Below are positions 1-8,200 of a stretch of 64,000 nucleotides of DNA, one piece after another. The position numbers and the translations under genes are program-made. Origin of the DNA: Hyphomicrobium sp. (GTDB taxonomy: Bacteria; Pseudomonadota; Alphaproteobacteria; Rhizobiales; Hyphomicrobiaceae); assembly GCA_003987725.1 (NCBI GenBank), contig RXJH01000003.1:433524-497523 (forward strand), read 5' to 3'. How positions within the stretch are numbered: position 1 is the stretch's first letter; each line of letters opens with the position of its first letter. The notes under the pieces are model-generated. The model was not told where the DNA came from and searched no databases. It saw only the letters and a program-made list of their open reading frames with translations.

Positions 1-263
1 ACATAGCTCGAGCCGTCCGCGACCTCGGTCAGGGCGAATTGCACGCTTTCGAGCGCCGCATATTCGTCGTCGCGGTCGAGGGCCGTTTTGACGGTCGTGA
101 ATTTTGTGTTTTCGCCGAGGGCGCTGGGTTTCGGGCAGGCCGCCGTAGCCAGGGACTGTTCCGCCCCCCAGGCATACCCGTAAGGTATGAAAATCGCCGC
201 AACCAGCGCGAATGCCGTTGCGCCGGCCGCGGCAGTCGAGAATAGAGACGCATTTGAGGACAT
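1..263 (-). CDS. secreted surface-antigen-like protein, 3' end outside window
   Basis: The first 87 codons of a leftward gene are visible; the reading frame stays open to the window edge, so the C-terminal part is missing. The N-terminus has a signal-peptide-like segment: a short polar start (MSSNAS), an Ala/Phe/Val-rich core around residues 8-28, and a possible cleavage site near AWGAEQ. The mature part (ALDRDDEYAALESVQFALTE) has the look of small secreted surface-antigen proteins of alphaproteobacteria (17 kDa/RT0821 type), where a conserved tryptophan-rich region normally follows. That assignment is inference from a fragment. The ATG at 263 was chosen because it precedes the hydrophobic segment. 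Confidence 0.5.
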   Translation of the reverse strand, partial: MSSNASLFSTAAAGATAFALVAAIFIPYGYAWGAEQSLATAACPKPSALGENTKFTTVKTALDRDDEYAALESVQFALTEVADGSSY

Positions 264-460
264 AACGCTTACTTTCTACTCGGGCGGAACGCGACGCTCG
301 CCCAACAAGGACGATAGGGTGAGTCTGCCTCAGTATGGTTAAAAGGAGCTGAATAGATATCGTCGTCTGTGCTGAAACGGAGCACATCGGCACCTTGGCA
401 AAGCCGGTTGAAAGCGCGATCTGCAATCGAGACCGAAGAAACAAGCGTTGGGCATGCAAC

Positions 461-1117
461 ATGAGTGACACTGAAACCGCCGCCACCTCGGCTCCCGAAA
501 CGGCACCCGATTTTTCGATGGCCGAAGATCCGTTTCTACTGTTCGAGACCTGGATGAAGGACGCCGAGCGGACGGAGCCGAACGATCCGAACGCGATGGC
601 GCTCGCGACCGTCGATGCGGGCGGCATGCCGAACGTCAGGACGGTGCTGCTGAAGGGCCTCGATGCGCCCGGGAGTTCCGATCGCGGCTTCGTCTTCTAT
701 ACGAACTTCGAAAGCGCGAAGGGACGCGAGCTGCTCGCGAACCCGAAGGCCGGGCTGCTTTTCCATTGGAAGAGCCTCGAACGGCAGGTCCGCATTCGCG
801 GGCCCGTGTCGCTCGTCTCGCATGGCGAGGCCGACGCCTATTACGCCCAGCGGCCGAGGCTGAGCCGCATCGGCGCCTGGGCCTCGCATCAGTCGCGGCC
901 GCTGTCGTCGCGCGATGTGCTCGAAGCCAAGGTCCATCACTACGAGGCGAAGTTCCCGGAAGAAGCGATCCCGCGCCCGGCCTACTGGTCAGGCTTCCGC
1001 GTTCTTCCCGTTGAAATCGAATTCTGGAAGAGCCGCGAATACCGGCTCCACGACCGCATCGTCTTCCGCCGCGACGCGCCGCGCGACTCCTGGCACAAGA
1101 CGCGCCTCTACCCATAA
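461..1117 (+). CDS. pdxH: pyridoxamine 5'-phosphate oxidase
   Basis: A 218-residue FMN-dependent oxidase that converts pyridoxine or pyridoxamine 5'-phosphate to pyridoxal 5'-phosphate, the last step of vitamin B6 salvage and synthesis, in the cytosol. The sequence shows the family order: a start region [14 protein letters not shown], then [52 protein letters not shown] and the C-terminal [17 protein letters not shown] with the final LYP. Length is normal for the family. An upstream in-frame ATG at 395 would add 22 residues unlike the family, so 461 ([10 protein letters not shown]) is preferred. The neighbours are not related in function. Confidence 0.95.
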   Translation: MSDTETAATSAPETAPDFSMAEDPFLLFETWMKDAERTEPNDPNAMALATVDAGGMPNVRTVLLKGLDAPGSSDRGFVFYTNFESAKGRELLANPKAGLLFHWKSLERQVRIRGPVSLVSHGEADAYYAQRPRLSRIGAWASHQSRPLSSRDVLEAKVHHYEAKFPEEAIPRPAYWSGFRVLPVEIEFWKSREYRLHDRIVFRRDAPRDSWHKTRLYP

Positions 1118-1184
1118 GTGACGACGAGACGTGCCGTTCGTGGCACAATGCAGCCCGAAGACGTGAGGATCGCTTGAGGCTCGA

Positions 1185-2237
1185 ATGGTAACGGATCGCA
1201 TCGACGAGCGCCGCCCGCGACGGCGGGTCCGCGACCGTTATCAGTCGACGCGGATCTACTACGCGGCCGGCCGGCCGCCGTCGTTCCTCGCGAAGTGGAC
1301 GAGCCGCCTCGCGCTGTTCTCGGCTGTTGCCGCGCTGGTGGCGGCGGCGCTCCATCGCCTGCATCTGCTGCCAACGCCGGTCGCGATGACGATCGCTTAT
1401 ATCGTCATCGTGTGCGCCGGGCTGTCGCTGCTGATGGCGTTCGTCGCCGGGCTCGATATCTGGGTGACGGGGCGGCAAGGCGCGGCGCGCGTGTTCTGCG
1501 GTGCGATCGTCGCGCTGGGACTGCTCGCTATCCCGGCAGGCGTCTGGGCCATGAGCTTGAAGTGGCCGCGCATCAACGACGTTTCGACCGATCTCGCTGA
1601 GCCGCCGGAATTCACCGAGGCGAAGGACGAGCGGCCTCCCGGCGCCAACGCGACCGAATACGAAGGCGATGAGTTCGCCGCCATTCAGCGCGCGCATTAT
1701 CCCGATCTGAAAAGCCTGATCCTGCCGCGGCCGACCGAGGAAAGCTACGAGCTGGTGCTGCAGGCGCTCGCCAAACTCAAGCTGAAGACGACGCTCGAAG
1801 TTCCGCCCGAAGATGAACAGGACGCGCCGGGCTTCATCGAGCTCTCGGACCAATCGCAGATCTTAGGGCTCGTCGACGACATCATCATTCGCGTGCTGGG
1901 CGAGGACGGATCTTCCCGCATCGATGTCCGGTCGCAATCGCGCTTCGGCGAAGTTGATTTCGGCCGCAACGCTACGCACGTGCGCACGATCCTGAAGGAA
2001 GTCGCGAGCCGGTTCGAAGCATCCGTGCCCGATGTCGACAAGGCCACGCAAGCCGTTGTCGACAAGCGGAACAAGCTCAAAGCGGAGAAAGGTCGCGGTC
2101 CGGCGTCAAAGGCAGATCGGAAGCGACCAAACCTTTCTCGATCAGATATTCGACGTGCGCCTGGACAGAAAGCGTCGCAGCCGGGATCAGCTGCGGGGCA
2201 AGGCCGCGGTAAATCTCGGGGACAATTTGACGAATAG
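1185..2237 (+). CDS. DUF1499 family membrane protein
   Basis: A 350-residue protein with a basic N-terminus, then three membrane segments (roughly residues 38-58, 66-88 and 98-120) and a soluble C-terminal domain starting around PRINDVSTDLAEPPEF, the typical opening of DUF1499. Further family-like stretches are LILPRPTEESYELVLQALAK and SSRIDVRSQSRFGEVDFGRN. Function is unknown. The last 50 or so codons are very basic and low in complexity and overlap the convergent hydrolase gene by 161 bases, so the natural stop may have been lost through a frame change or the overlap may be real. Confidence 0.75.
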   Translation: MVTDRIDERRPRRRVRDRYQSTRIYYAAGRPPSFLAKWTSRLALFSAVAALVAAALHRLHLLPTPVAMTIAYIVIVCAGLSLLMAFVAGLDIWVTGRQGAARVFCGAIVALGLLAIPAGVWAMSLKWPRINDVSTDLAEPPEFTEAKDERPPGANATEYEGDEFAAIQRAHYPDLKSLILPRPTEESYELVLQALAKLKLKTTLEVPPEDEQDAPGFIELSDQSQILGLVDDIIIRVLGEDGSSRIDVRSQSRFGEVDFGRNATHVRTILKEVASRFEASVPDVDKATQAVVDKRNKLKAEKGRGPASKADRKRPNLSRSDIRRAPGQKASQPGSAAGQGRGKSRGQFDE

Positions 2238-2958
2238 TCGTCGCGCCCGCGGTGAGCGCGTCGAGCACCGATTTCTCGCGCCATGTCCGGTGTAGAAGAT
2301 AGGCCTTCACCGTGCGCTGGGGATCGTTTAGCCGATCGCCGTGACCGGGCAGGAAAACGTCGTCGTTGCGATCCAATAGAATTTCGAGCGACGAGACGTA
2401 ATCGGACATGCGCCCTTCCGGCGGCGCGATAACGGTCGTGTTCCACGCCATCACGTGATCGCCGGAAAAGACGACTTTGCGGCCCTCCAGCGCGAAGCAG
2501 AGATGATCCGGCGCATGGCCCGGCGTGTGGATCGCCGTCAGCGCCCAGTCCGCGCCCGTAATCGTGTCGCCGCCCTTGAGCGCAATGTCGGGCGTGAAAT
2601 CATAATCGACGAAGTAGCTGCCCGAAGGACTGTTCTCGAGCGCGATCTTTCCCGCAGCCGGATCGCGCGCATAGGCAGCCGTCACGGCGCCGGTTTCGGC
2701 TTTCAGCTGAGCGATGCCATCGACGTGGTCGCGATGCGCGTGCGTCGAAAAAATGTGCGTGATCGGCCGGCCTGCCGCAGCTTTCAGAATGGCGGCGCGA
2801 TGGTCCGCGCTGTCCGGCCCGGCATCGATGACGGCCAGGGACGTGGAGCCGACGAGATAGGTGTTCGTGCCCTTGAACGTGAACGCGCTCGGATTGTCCG
2901 CGACGAGCCGAACGACGCCCGGTCCCATGGGAGACGGCACGCCGTAAGTGAACGCCAT
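2077..2958 (-). CDS. metallo-beta-lactamase fold hydrolase
   Basis: A 293-residue MBL-fold hydrolase. The metal-binding motif STHAHRDHVDG (HxHxDH) is near residue 80, further ligands are in TAIHTPGHAPDHL and VFSGDHVMAWN, and the C-terminal LPGHGDRLNDP supplies the last histidine. The C-terminal third has a winged-helix-like segment (TLSVQAHVEYLIEKGLVA) as in LACTB2/glyoxalase-II-like members. The substrate cannot be told from sequence; a thioester or phosphoester is likely. The frame continues open far upstream, but that stretch lies inside the neighbouring monooxygenase gene; MAFTYGVPSP at 2958 is the credible start. Confidence 0.85.
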   Translation of the reverse strand: MAFTYGVPSPMGPGVVRLVADNPSAFTFKGTNTYLVGSTSLAVIDAGPDSADHRAAILKAAAGRPITHIFSTHAHRDHVDGIAQLKAETGAVTAAYARDPAAGKIALENSPSGSYFVDYDFTPDIALKGGDTITGADWALTAIHTPGHAPDHLCFALEGRKVVFSGDHVMAWNTTVIAPPEGRMSDYVSSLEILLDRNDDVFLPGHGDRLNDPQRTVKAYLLHRTWREKSVLDALTAGATTIRQIVPEIYRGLAPQLIPAATLSVQAHVEYLIEKGLVASDLPLTPDRDLSPL

Positions 2959-3065
2959 GTCTGTTGTGAATTTGAGCGAGTCCAAACCCCGTGAGCCCTC
3001 GTTGAAACGTGATGCGCTTATAGGCAACTCGGCCGCGCCACGAATATCCTGAAATTCGACGCAGG

Positions 3066-4349
3066 TTAACGCCGTGTGCGATTGCGCACATGTTCCGGAC
3101 GGAACCCGAGACCGATGAGACGGCCCGAAAGGTGCGCGAGTATAGGCCATCTGGCGATGCCGAGGACAAAACCCGGTGGACCCGTTCGCGTCTTCTCGTT
3201 GGCTTCGCGTTTTCGCCGGTCGCTGCGCATCATCAGCTGCAGCTTCTGCGTGGCCTTCGTCGGAAACGTGCGGCGCAGTTCGACCGCCGCCAGATGTGCG
3301 TTGGAGAGACGGCCTTCTTTCAGTGGCTTCGTCAGGATGTTCGCCGCGGCAACCGCATCCTGAATCGCGAGATTGACGCCGACGCCGCCGATGGGCGACA
3401 TCGCATGCGCCGCATCGCCGATGCAGAGAAGCCCCGGACACCACCACTGCTTCAGACGATCGATCCGGACACTCAAGAGGTGCACGTCGTCGAAGGAGCG
3501 GATCTCCTGCAATCGCTCGCGCGGCAGGGGCGAGACGGCGGCGACCATCTCGCGAAACGCTTCGATCCCGCCGGCTTTGATGTCGGCATAGGTGCCTTTG
3601 CGAACGATATACCCGCATTGCCAATAGTCGCCGCGATCGATCATCACGAACCCTTGCCGCGGACCCGCATGACCCATGGTCTGCTCGGGATCGCTCGCCG
3701 CATGCGAAAGCTTCATCCAGAGAACTTCGCTTGGGCTTCCGAAGCTTTCGACTTCGAGGCCTGCAAGCCTGCGAGTCGTTGAGCTCCGACCGTCGGCACC
3801 GATGATGAGGGACGTGTTGAGCGTCAACGGTCCATCGGCCGTGCGCGCGCGCAGCCCCATGACGCGGTCTCCCTGGATGATGAGATCCGTGACTTCGCTT
3901 TGCATCAGCAGGCGGAAATTCGGATAACGCTTCGCCTCGCGCGCCAGGAAATCCAGAAATTCCCACTGCGGCATGAAGGCGATGAAACGGTTCTTCGTGG
4001 GCAGCCAGGAAAAATCGGCGATGGTGATGTTTTTCCCGCCGACCTCCGCGTGGAGCTTGCGGGCTTCAGTATGCGGAAGCAGCAACAACTCGTCCGCGAG
4101 CCCGAGTTCGTGCATCACCTGCAAGGTCGACGGATGGATGGTGTCGCCGCGAAAATCGCGCAGGAAGTCGCCATGCTTTTCGACGACGGTCACGTCGATG
4201 CCGGCGCGCGCCAGCATGAGGCCGAGCATGAGGCCTGCGGGGCCTGCGCCAACGATGGCGCACGTCGTGCTGATCTCACGTTTTGTTGCCACGTCCTCTT
4301 CTCGCTCCGAGGTTTCCGGAATAGACGCCGCATCGGTTTCAAGGTTCAT
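3066..4349 (-). CDS. FAD-dependent aromatic-ring monooxygenase-like protein
   Basis: A 427-residue flavoprotein of the PHBH/UbiH-type group A monooxygenases. It has the N-terminal dinucleotide fold VGAGPAGLMLGLMLARAG (about residues 33-50), the DG motif SLIIGADGRSS, and the second FAD motif CIGDAAHAMSPIGGVGVN. Such enzymes hydroxylate aromatic or other activated substrates using NAD(P)H and oxygen; the substrate here is unknown. The start codon sits in the first copy of a 52-bp repeat whose other copy ends the araC gene, so this gene was probably once coupled directly to araC by an ATGA overlap. Confidence 0.85.
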   Translation of the reverse strand: MNLETDAASIPETSEREEDVATKREISTTCAIVGAGPAGLMLGLMLARAGIDVTVVEKHGDFLRDFRGDTIHPSTLQVMHELGLADELLLLPHTEARKLHAEVGGKNITIADFSWLPTKNRFIAFMPQWEFLDFLAREAKRYPNFRLLMQSEVTDLIIQGDRVMGLRARTADGPLTLNTSLIIGADGRSSTTRRLAGLEVESFGSPSEVLWMKLSHAASDPEQTMGHAGPRQGFVMIDRGDYWQCGYIVRKGTYADIKAGGIEAFREMVAAVSPLPRERLQEIRSFDDVHLLSVRIDRLKQWWCPGLLCIGDAAHAMSPIGGVGVNLAIQDAVAAANILTKPLKEGRLSNAHLAAVELRRTFPTKATQKLQLMMRSDRRKREANEKTRTGPPGFVLGIARWPILAHLSGRLIGLGFRPEHVRNRTRR

Positions 4350-4396
4350 ACCGGACTCCCGAGCGCCAGCGTTTTGAGATCGACGACGTCGCGCTT
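4345..4396. repeat. 52-bp direct repeat, copy A
   Basis: Identical base for base to 4882-4933. On the minus strand it corresponds to the last codons of the araC gene plus the ATGA junction into the monooxygenase gene. This copy is no longer part of an intact araC frame. Confidence 0.95.
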
Positions 4397-4418
4397 TGGC
4401 GCTTGGTCAATAGGGCAA

Positions 4419-4886
4419 TTAGAACGAATTCAGCAGAAATGTATTTACTTCATCGGCCAGCTCGACGTGCTCTTTAATGGCCGCATACTCATCCTTGGTG
4501 ATACGAATCGTGTGCTGTCCGTCCGCTTGGAGTCGCGGCATAATTTTTATCCTTTCTCCGGCAGCGGCCCGAGCTAACAACCAGATTCTGTGAACGCCAT
4601 CTATTGATAGAATGCCGACACAATCCATTTCGGCCGCAGACTGAAATAATACCTTCTCAGATGAGCGCACATTCCTCGCCTGCAATTCGGTCGTCTGAAG
4701 AATAGACCACTCACGTTTTGATGCTTCTTCTTCGGAGAAATTATAAAACCACCAACCTGCGCCGCCTATTGTGAGTGTCAAGATGAACAGAAATTTCAAC
4801 ATTCCGGTAGGCGACCATTGTTTGGCCGGAAACGGAGGGTGCTTGTCGTCGATGACTGCCACCTGCGCGCTCTCTTCGGGATTCAT
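4419..4886 (-). CDS. small membrane-anchored protein of unknown function, inserted between repeats
   Basis: A 155-residue protein that I do not recognise. It has a polar N-terminus, one membrane segment at about residues 30-48 (LKFLFILTLTIGGAGWWFY), and a soluble C-terminal domain with ILQTTELQARNVRSSEKVLF and DGVHRIWLLARAAAGERI. The G+C content is visibly lower than in both neighbours. It starts at an ATGA overlap with the araC stop codon and lies entirely within the unit delimited by the 52-bp repeats, which points to recent arrival. It is probably co-transcribed with araC. No catalytic motif is visible. Confidence 0.6.
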   Translation of the reverse strand: MNPEESAQVAVIDDKHPPFPAKQWSPTGMLKFLFILTLTIGGAGWWFYNFSEEEASKREWSILQTTELQARNVRSSEKVLFQSAAEMDCVGILSIDGVHRIWLLARAAAGERIKIMPRLQADGQHTIRITKDEYAAIKEHVELADEVNTFLLNSF

Positions 4887-4933
4887 ACCGGACTCCCGAG
4901 CGCCAGCGTTTTGAGATCGACGACGTCGCGCTT
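4882..4933. repeat. 52-bp direct repeat, copy B
   Basis: Second copy of the repeat at 4345-4396, offset by 537 bases. It forms the real 3' end of the araC gene and supplies the start codon of the small membrane protein. Confidence 0.95.
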
Positions 4934-5785
4934 GGGCGGCGTGCCGAACATGCGCGCATATTCGCGGCTGAACTGAGAGGCGCTCTCGTAACCGACCTGA
5001 TACGCCGCACCCGCCACGTTGATGTCGCCAGCCGCCATCAGCCGCCGCGCTTCGAGAAGGCGCAGCTGTTTCTGATATTGCAGCGGCGTCATCGACGTCA
5101 GCATTTTGAAATGCGCATGAAACGACGAAGGACTCATCCGCGCGACGGAGGCAAGTTGCTCGACGCGGATGGGGCGCGCGAAATCCTCGCGCAAAACCTG
5201 GATCGCCTCGGCGAGCCGCCGCGTCCGGCTGTTGGGCAGTACGAGCTTGCAGAACTCGCCGCCGTACGCGCCGGTCAGCAGCCAGAACGAAATCTCGCGC
5301 ATGATCGCGGGATAGAGAACCGAAATAGCGTTGGGAGTCGAAAGCAACCGTGCGAGCCGCACCGTGCAATCGGCAAGCGGTCCTTCGAGATTACCGACGA
5401 AGGCGCCGACGCCGCCTTCGTCGTTCGGGAGAGGAGACGTATCAAGCTCTTCCATCACCTCTCGCATGATGCCGAGGTCGAGTTCGAGAATGAGCCCGAC
5501 AAGCGGCTTTTCCGCACTCGCCTTCGACACCCACCCGAGCGCGGGAATTTCGACGCTGAAGACCAGCGCCTGCATCTCGCCGTAGGTGAGGGTCTCGTCG
5601 CCAAACAGCACCTGCTTTTCGCCCTGCGCGACGATGCACAGCGACGGCCGGTAGACCATGTGGCGCGGCAGCGTCGCGCGGCTCGTGCGCATGAAGGTGA
5701 AGCCAGGGATCGGCGTCTCGAAAACGCCTTCGCCGCCGCCATTGGCATCGGCATAGGTGATAAGCGCCGTCTTCAAATCGAGCAT
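4883..5785 (-). CDS. AraC family transcriptional regulator
   Basis: A 300-residue regulator with an AraC N-terminal (cupin-like) domain in residues 20-170 (HMVYRPSLCIVAQGEKQVLFGDE) and a C-terminal double helix-turn-helix at about 190-290 (IRVEQLASVARMSPSSFHAHF and INVAGAAYQVGYESASQFSREY). This is the AraC_N/YqhC-like subgroup, often found next to the oxidoreductases it controls. It is divergent from the short-chain dehydrogenase at 5965 and upstream of the monooxygenase, both plausible targets. The effector is unknown. Confidence 0.9.
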   Translation of the reverse strand: MLDLKTALITYADANGGGEGVFETPIPGFTFMRTSRATLPRHMVYRPSLCIVAQGEKQVLFGDETLTYGEMQALVFSVEIPALGWVSKASAEKPLVGLILELDLGIMREVMEELDTSPLPNDEGGVGAFVGNLEGPLADCTVRLARLLSTPNAISVLYPAIMREISFWLLTGAYGGEFCKLVLPNSRTRRLAEAIQVLREDFARPIRVEQLASVARMSPSSFHAHFKMLTSMTPLQYQKQLRLLEARRLMAAGDINVAGAAYQVGYESASQFSREYARMFGTPPKRDVVDLKTLALGSPV

Positions 5786-5964
5786 CTCGAAGTCTCTCTA
5801 TCTGCGGCGATTTCATCTCGAACTGGGCATTATCATAGGGCGGGAACGCGCGGGCCCCAAGACCGTTTGGAGGATTAGGCAAGAAATTCGCGAGTTCCGG
5901 CATTCAACAGGCGACGGTCGAGGCATAGATGTTCCGCTCGCAGACGTCATTCGAGGAGCAGGCA
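5786..5964. promoter_or_regulatory. divergent promoter region between araC and SDR gene
   Basis: A 179-base gap between two genes pointing away from each other, so promoters for both and the likely AraC operator must lie here. A purine-rich ribosome binding site (gaggagcagg) immediately precedes the SDR start at 5965. I could not place -35/-10 boxes with confidence. Confidence 0.5.
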
Positions 5965-6744
5965 ATGGCACAGGCAAAGAGCGGATCGGGTCTGAGGATC
6001 GCGATCGTAACGGGTGGCAGCCGCGGGCTCGGACGGAACACCGCGCTGAGTCTCGCGGAGCGGGGCGTCGATGTGATCTTCACCTACCGATCAAATCGCA
6101 AAGAAGCCGAGAAGACAGTCTCGGAAATCGAAGCGCACGGCCGCAAAGCGGTGGCGCTTCAACTCGACACCGGCGACAGCGCTTCGTTCGATGCCTTCGC
6201 CGCCGAGGTCAAGAGAATCCTGAAGGACAAATGGGGCCGCGAGACGTTCGATTATCTCGTGAACAACGCCGGTATCGGCATAGGTGCATCCATCGCCGAC
6301 ATGAAGGAAGCCGACTTCGATCAGCTCTATAATATTCATCTGAAGGGCGTGTTCTTCCTGACCCAGAAGCTACTGCCGCTGATCGCTGACGGCGGCCGCA
6401 TCGTCAATCTCTCGTCCGGCCTCGCGCGCTTCACGATGCCGGGATACGCTGCATACGGTGCGATGAAGGGCGCAATCGAAGTGCTGACGCGTTACATGGC
6501 GAAGGAACTCGGACCGCGCGGCATCGCCGTCAACGTCGTGGCGCCCGGTGCGATCGAAACCGATTTCGGTGGCGGTCTCGTGCGCGACAACGCCGAAATC
6601 AACAAACACATCGCTTCGGTGACGGCGATGGGACGCGTCGGCGTTCCCGACGACATCGGGCCGATGATTGCAACGCTGCTCGCCGACGAGAACCGATGGA
6701 TGACGGCGCAGCGCCTCGAAGTCTCGGGTGGCGTGAACCTCTGA
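5965..6744 (+). CDS. short-chain dehydrogenase/reductase
   Basis: A 259-residue classical SDR. The NAD(P)-binding motif TGGSRGLG is near residue 15, NNAG near 90, and the catalytic Ser/Tyr/Lys set is seen as NLSSG followed by YAAYGAMKGA (YxxxK). The C-terminus (RLEVSGGVNL) is typical of FabG-like members. The substrate is not evident. An in-frame ATG lies 36 bases upstream, but the start at 5965 has the better ribosome binding site. Regulation by the divergent AraC protein is likely by position. Confidence 0.88.
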   Translation: MAQAKSGSGLRIAIVTGGSRGLGRNTALSLAERGVDVIFTYRSNRKEAEKTVSEIEAHGRKAVALQLDTGDSASFDAFAAEVKRILKDKWGRETFDYLVNNAGIGIGASIADMKEADFDQLYNIHLKGVFFLTQKLLPLIADGGRIVNLSSGLARFTMPGYAAYGAMKGAIEVLTRYMAKELGPRGIAVNVVAPGAIETDFGGGLVRDNAEINKHIASVTAMGRVGVPDDIGPMIATLLADENRWMTAQRLEVSGGVNL

Positions 6745-6754
6745 CGCACCAGCC

Positions 6755-6901
6755 GTCATCCTCGACCGAATGAGCGAAGCGAATGACGGTCGGGGATCCA
6801 GCGTGAGACTCGTCGAAGACGCGATGTTGTGAGCCTTCGGCAGCTTTACGCTGGACCCCCGGCCTTCGACGCGGCCATGGCCGCGCGCGGCCGAGGATGA
6901 C
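6755..6901. repeat. imperfect inverted-repeat intergenic element
   Basis: The outer arms gtcatcctcg (6755-6764) and cgaggatgac (6892-6901) are exact inverted copies, and an inner pair at 6794-6804 and 6848-6858 (ggatccagcgt / acgctggaccc) matches at 10 of 11 bases. The element fills the gap between two convergent genes. Its look matches the dispersed palindromic intergenic repeats common in Hyphomicrobiales genomes; it may also end transcription. Confidence 0.75.
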
Positions 6902-6953
6902 GAAGGATGGCTCGGCCTCCGTCGGCATGACGGTGGGGAGGCAGGAGTGCCGA

Positions 6954-7961
6954 TCACACGCGGTAGTAAGCGCGATACCAATCGACGAAGCGGGCAATGC
7001 CCTCGCTGAGCGGTGTTGAAGGCCGGAAGCCGATGTCGCGTGCAAGGTCGTCGATATTCGCGTACGTCTTGGCAACGTCGCCGGGCTGCGGGGGCAGGAA
7101 GATTTTCTTTGCCTCGCGGCCCGTCGCCTTTTCGATCGTCGCGATGAAATCCATCAGCTCGACCGGATTGTTGTTACCAATATTGTAGAGCCGGTAAGGC
7201 GCGCTCGAGGTCGCGGGGTCCGGCGCATCGCTCGACCAAGTCGGATCGGGTTCCGCGATCCGGTCGGCGGTGCGAACGACGCCTTCGACGATGTCGTCGA
7301 TGTACGTGAAGTCGCGCGCGTGATGGCCGTTGCTGAAAACCTCGATCGGCTCGCCCGCGAGAATCTTCCGCGTGAAACTGAAATACGCCATGTCCGGCCG
7401 CCCGAACGGCCCATAGACCGTGAAGAAGCGAAGCCCCGTCACGGGAAGCCGGTAGAGATGCGCATACGCGTGTGCCGCAAGCTCGTTGGCCTTCTTCGTC
7501 GCCGCGTAAAGGCTGAGCGGATGATCGACATTGTCGTGGACGCTGAAGGGCATTTTCGTGTTGGCGCCGTAGACCGAGCTCGATGACGCGAAGACGAGAT
7601 GCTTGACGTCGTTATGGCGGCACCCTTCGAGAACGTTCTGCATGCCGACGATATTGGAATCGATGTAGGCGCCGGGGTTCTCGCTGCCGTAACGGACGCC
7701 CGCCTGCGCCGCGAGGTGAATGACCTTGTCGAAACGCTGCACGCGGAACAGTTCGTTCATCGGCGCGCGCTCGGCGATATCGAGATGGAGGAATGAAAAT
7801 CCCTTTCGGCCGCCGAGCTGCGCCAGTCGCGCCTTCTTGAGCGCCGGATCGTAATAGCCGTTGACGTTGTCGACGCCGACGACCTCGTCGCCGCGATCGA
7901 GCAGGCGCGCCGCCGTGTAGTAGCCGATGAAGCCGGCAGCGCCGGTGACCAGAAATTTCAT
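6954..7961 (-). CDS. NAD-dependent epimerase, UDP-glucuronate 4-epimerase type
   Basis: A 335-residue extended SDR. The dinucleotide motif TGAAGFIGYYTAARLL is at the N-terminus; SSSSVYG and YAATKKANELAAHAYAH carry the catalytic Ser and YxxxK; TGLRFFTVYGPFGRPDMA is characteristic of the CapI/LspL family that converts UDP-glucuronate to UDP-galacturonate. Such precursors feed capsule or LPS synthesis, which fits the polysaccharide region further right, though this gene is 9 kb away from it. Precise specificity is inferred from family resemblance. Confidence 0.85.
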   Translation of the reverse strand: MKFLVTGAAGFIGYYTAARLLDRGDEVVGVDNVNGYYDPALKKARLAQLGGRKGFSFLHLDIAERAPMNELFRVQRFDKVIHLAAQAGVRYGSENPGAYIDSNIVGMQNVLEGCRHNDVKHLVFASSSSVYGANTKMPFSVHDNVDHPLSLYAATKKANELAAHAYAHLYRLPVTGLRFFTVYGPFGRPDMAYFSFTRKILAGEPIEVFSNGHHARDFTYIDDIVEGVVRTADRIAEPDPTWSSDAPDPATSSAPYRLYNIGNNNPVELMDFIATIEKATGREAKKIFLPPQPGDVAKTYANIDDLARDIGFRPSTPLSEGIARFVDWYRAYYRV

Positions 7962-8200
7962 TGGCTCGCAGTTCCCGTCAGAGCTTTGGCTGAGGTTGAT
8001 GGGCGAGGGCTGGGTGTAGTGGGTTCGACGATGCTGTCAATCTAGCCCGTTGAATCATGCCTGGCAGTGCGACACGGCCGCGGCAGGCTGTTCGGAGCGG
8101 AGAGCAGCCATCAAACGAAAACTCAAAAAAACTTATCCCCGCGCTTCCGCCCGCCCTTATCTTCCTGCGTGGGAGCCTCGTTGCAGACATTAGCGTGAAC

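Noticed and set aside
636-1853. A 405-codon leftward frame opposite pdxH and the DUF1499 gene.
   Set aside because: Arg-rich shadow of two real genes on the other strand; no family motif.
2959-3966. Upstream extension of the metallo-beta-lactamase frame to 629 codons.
   Set aside because: The extra part is inside the monooxygenase gene in another frame and is Arg-rich with no motif; the hydrolase begins at 2958.
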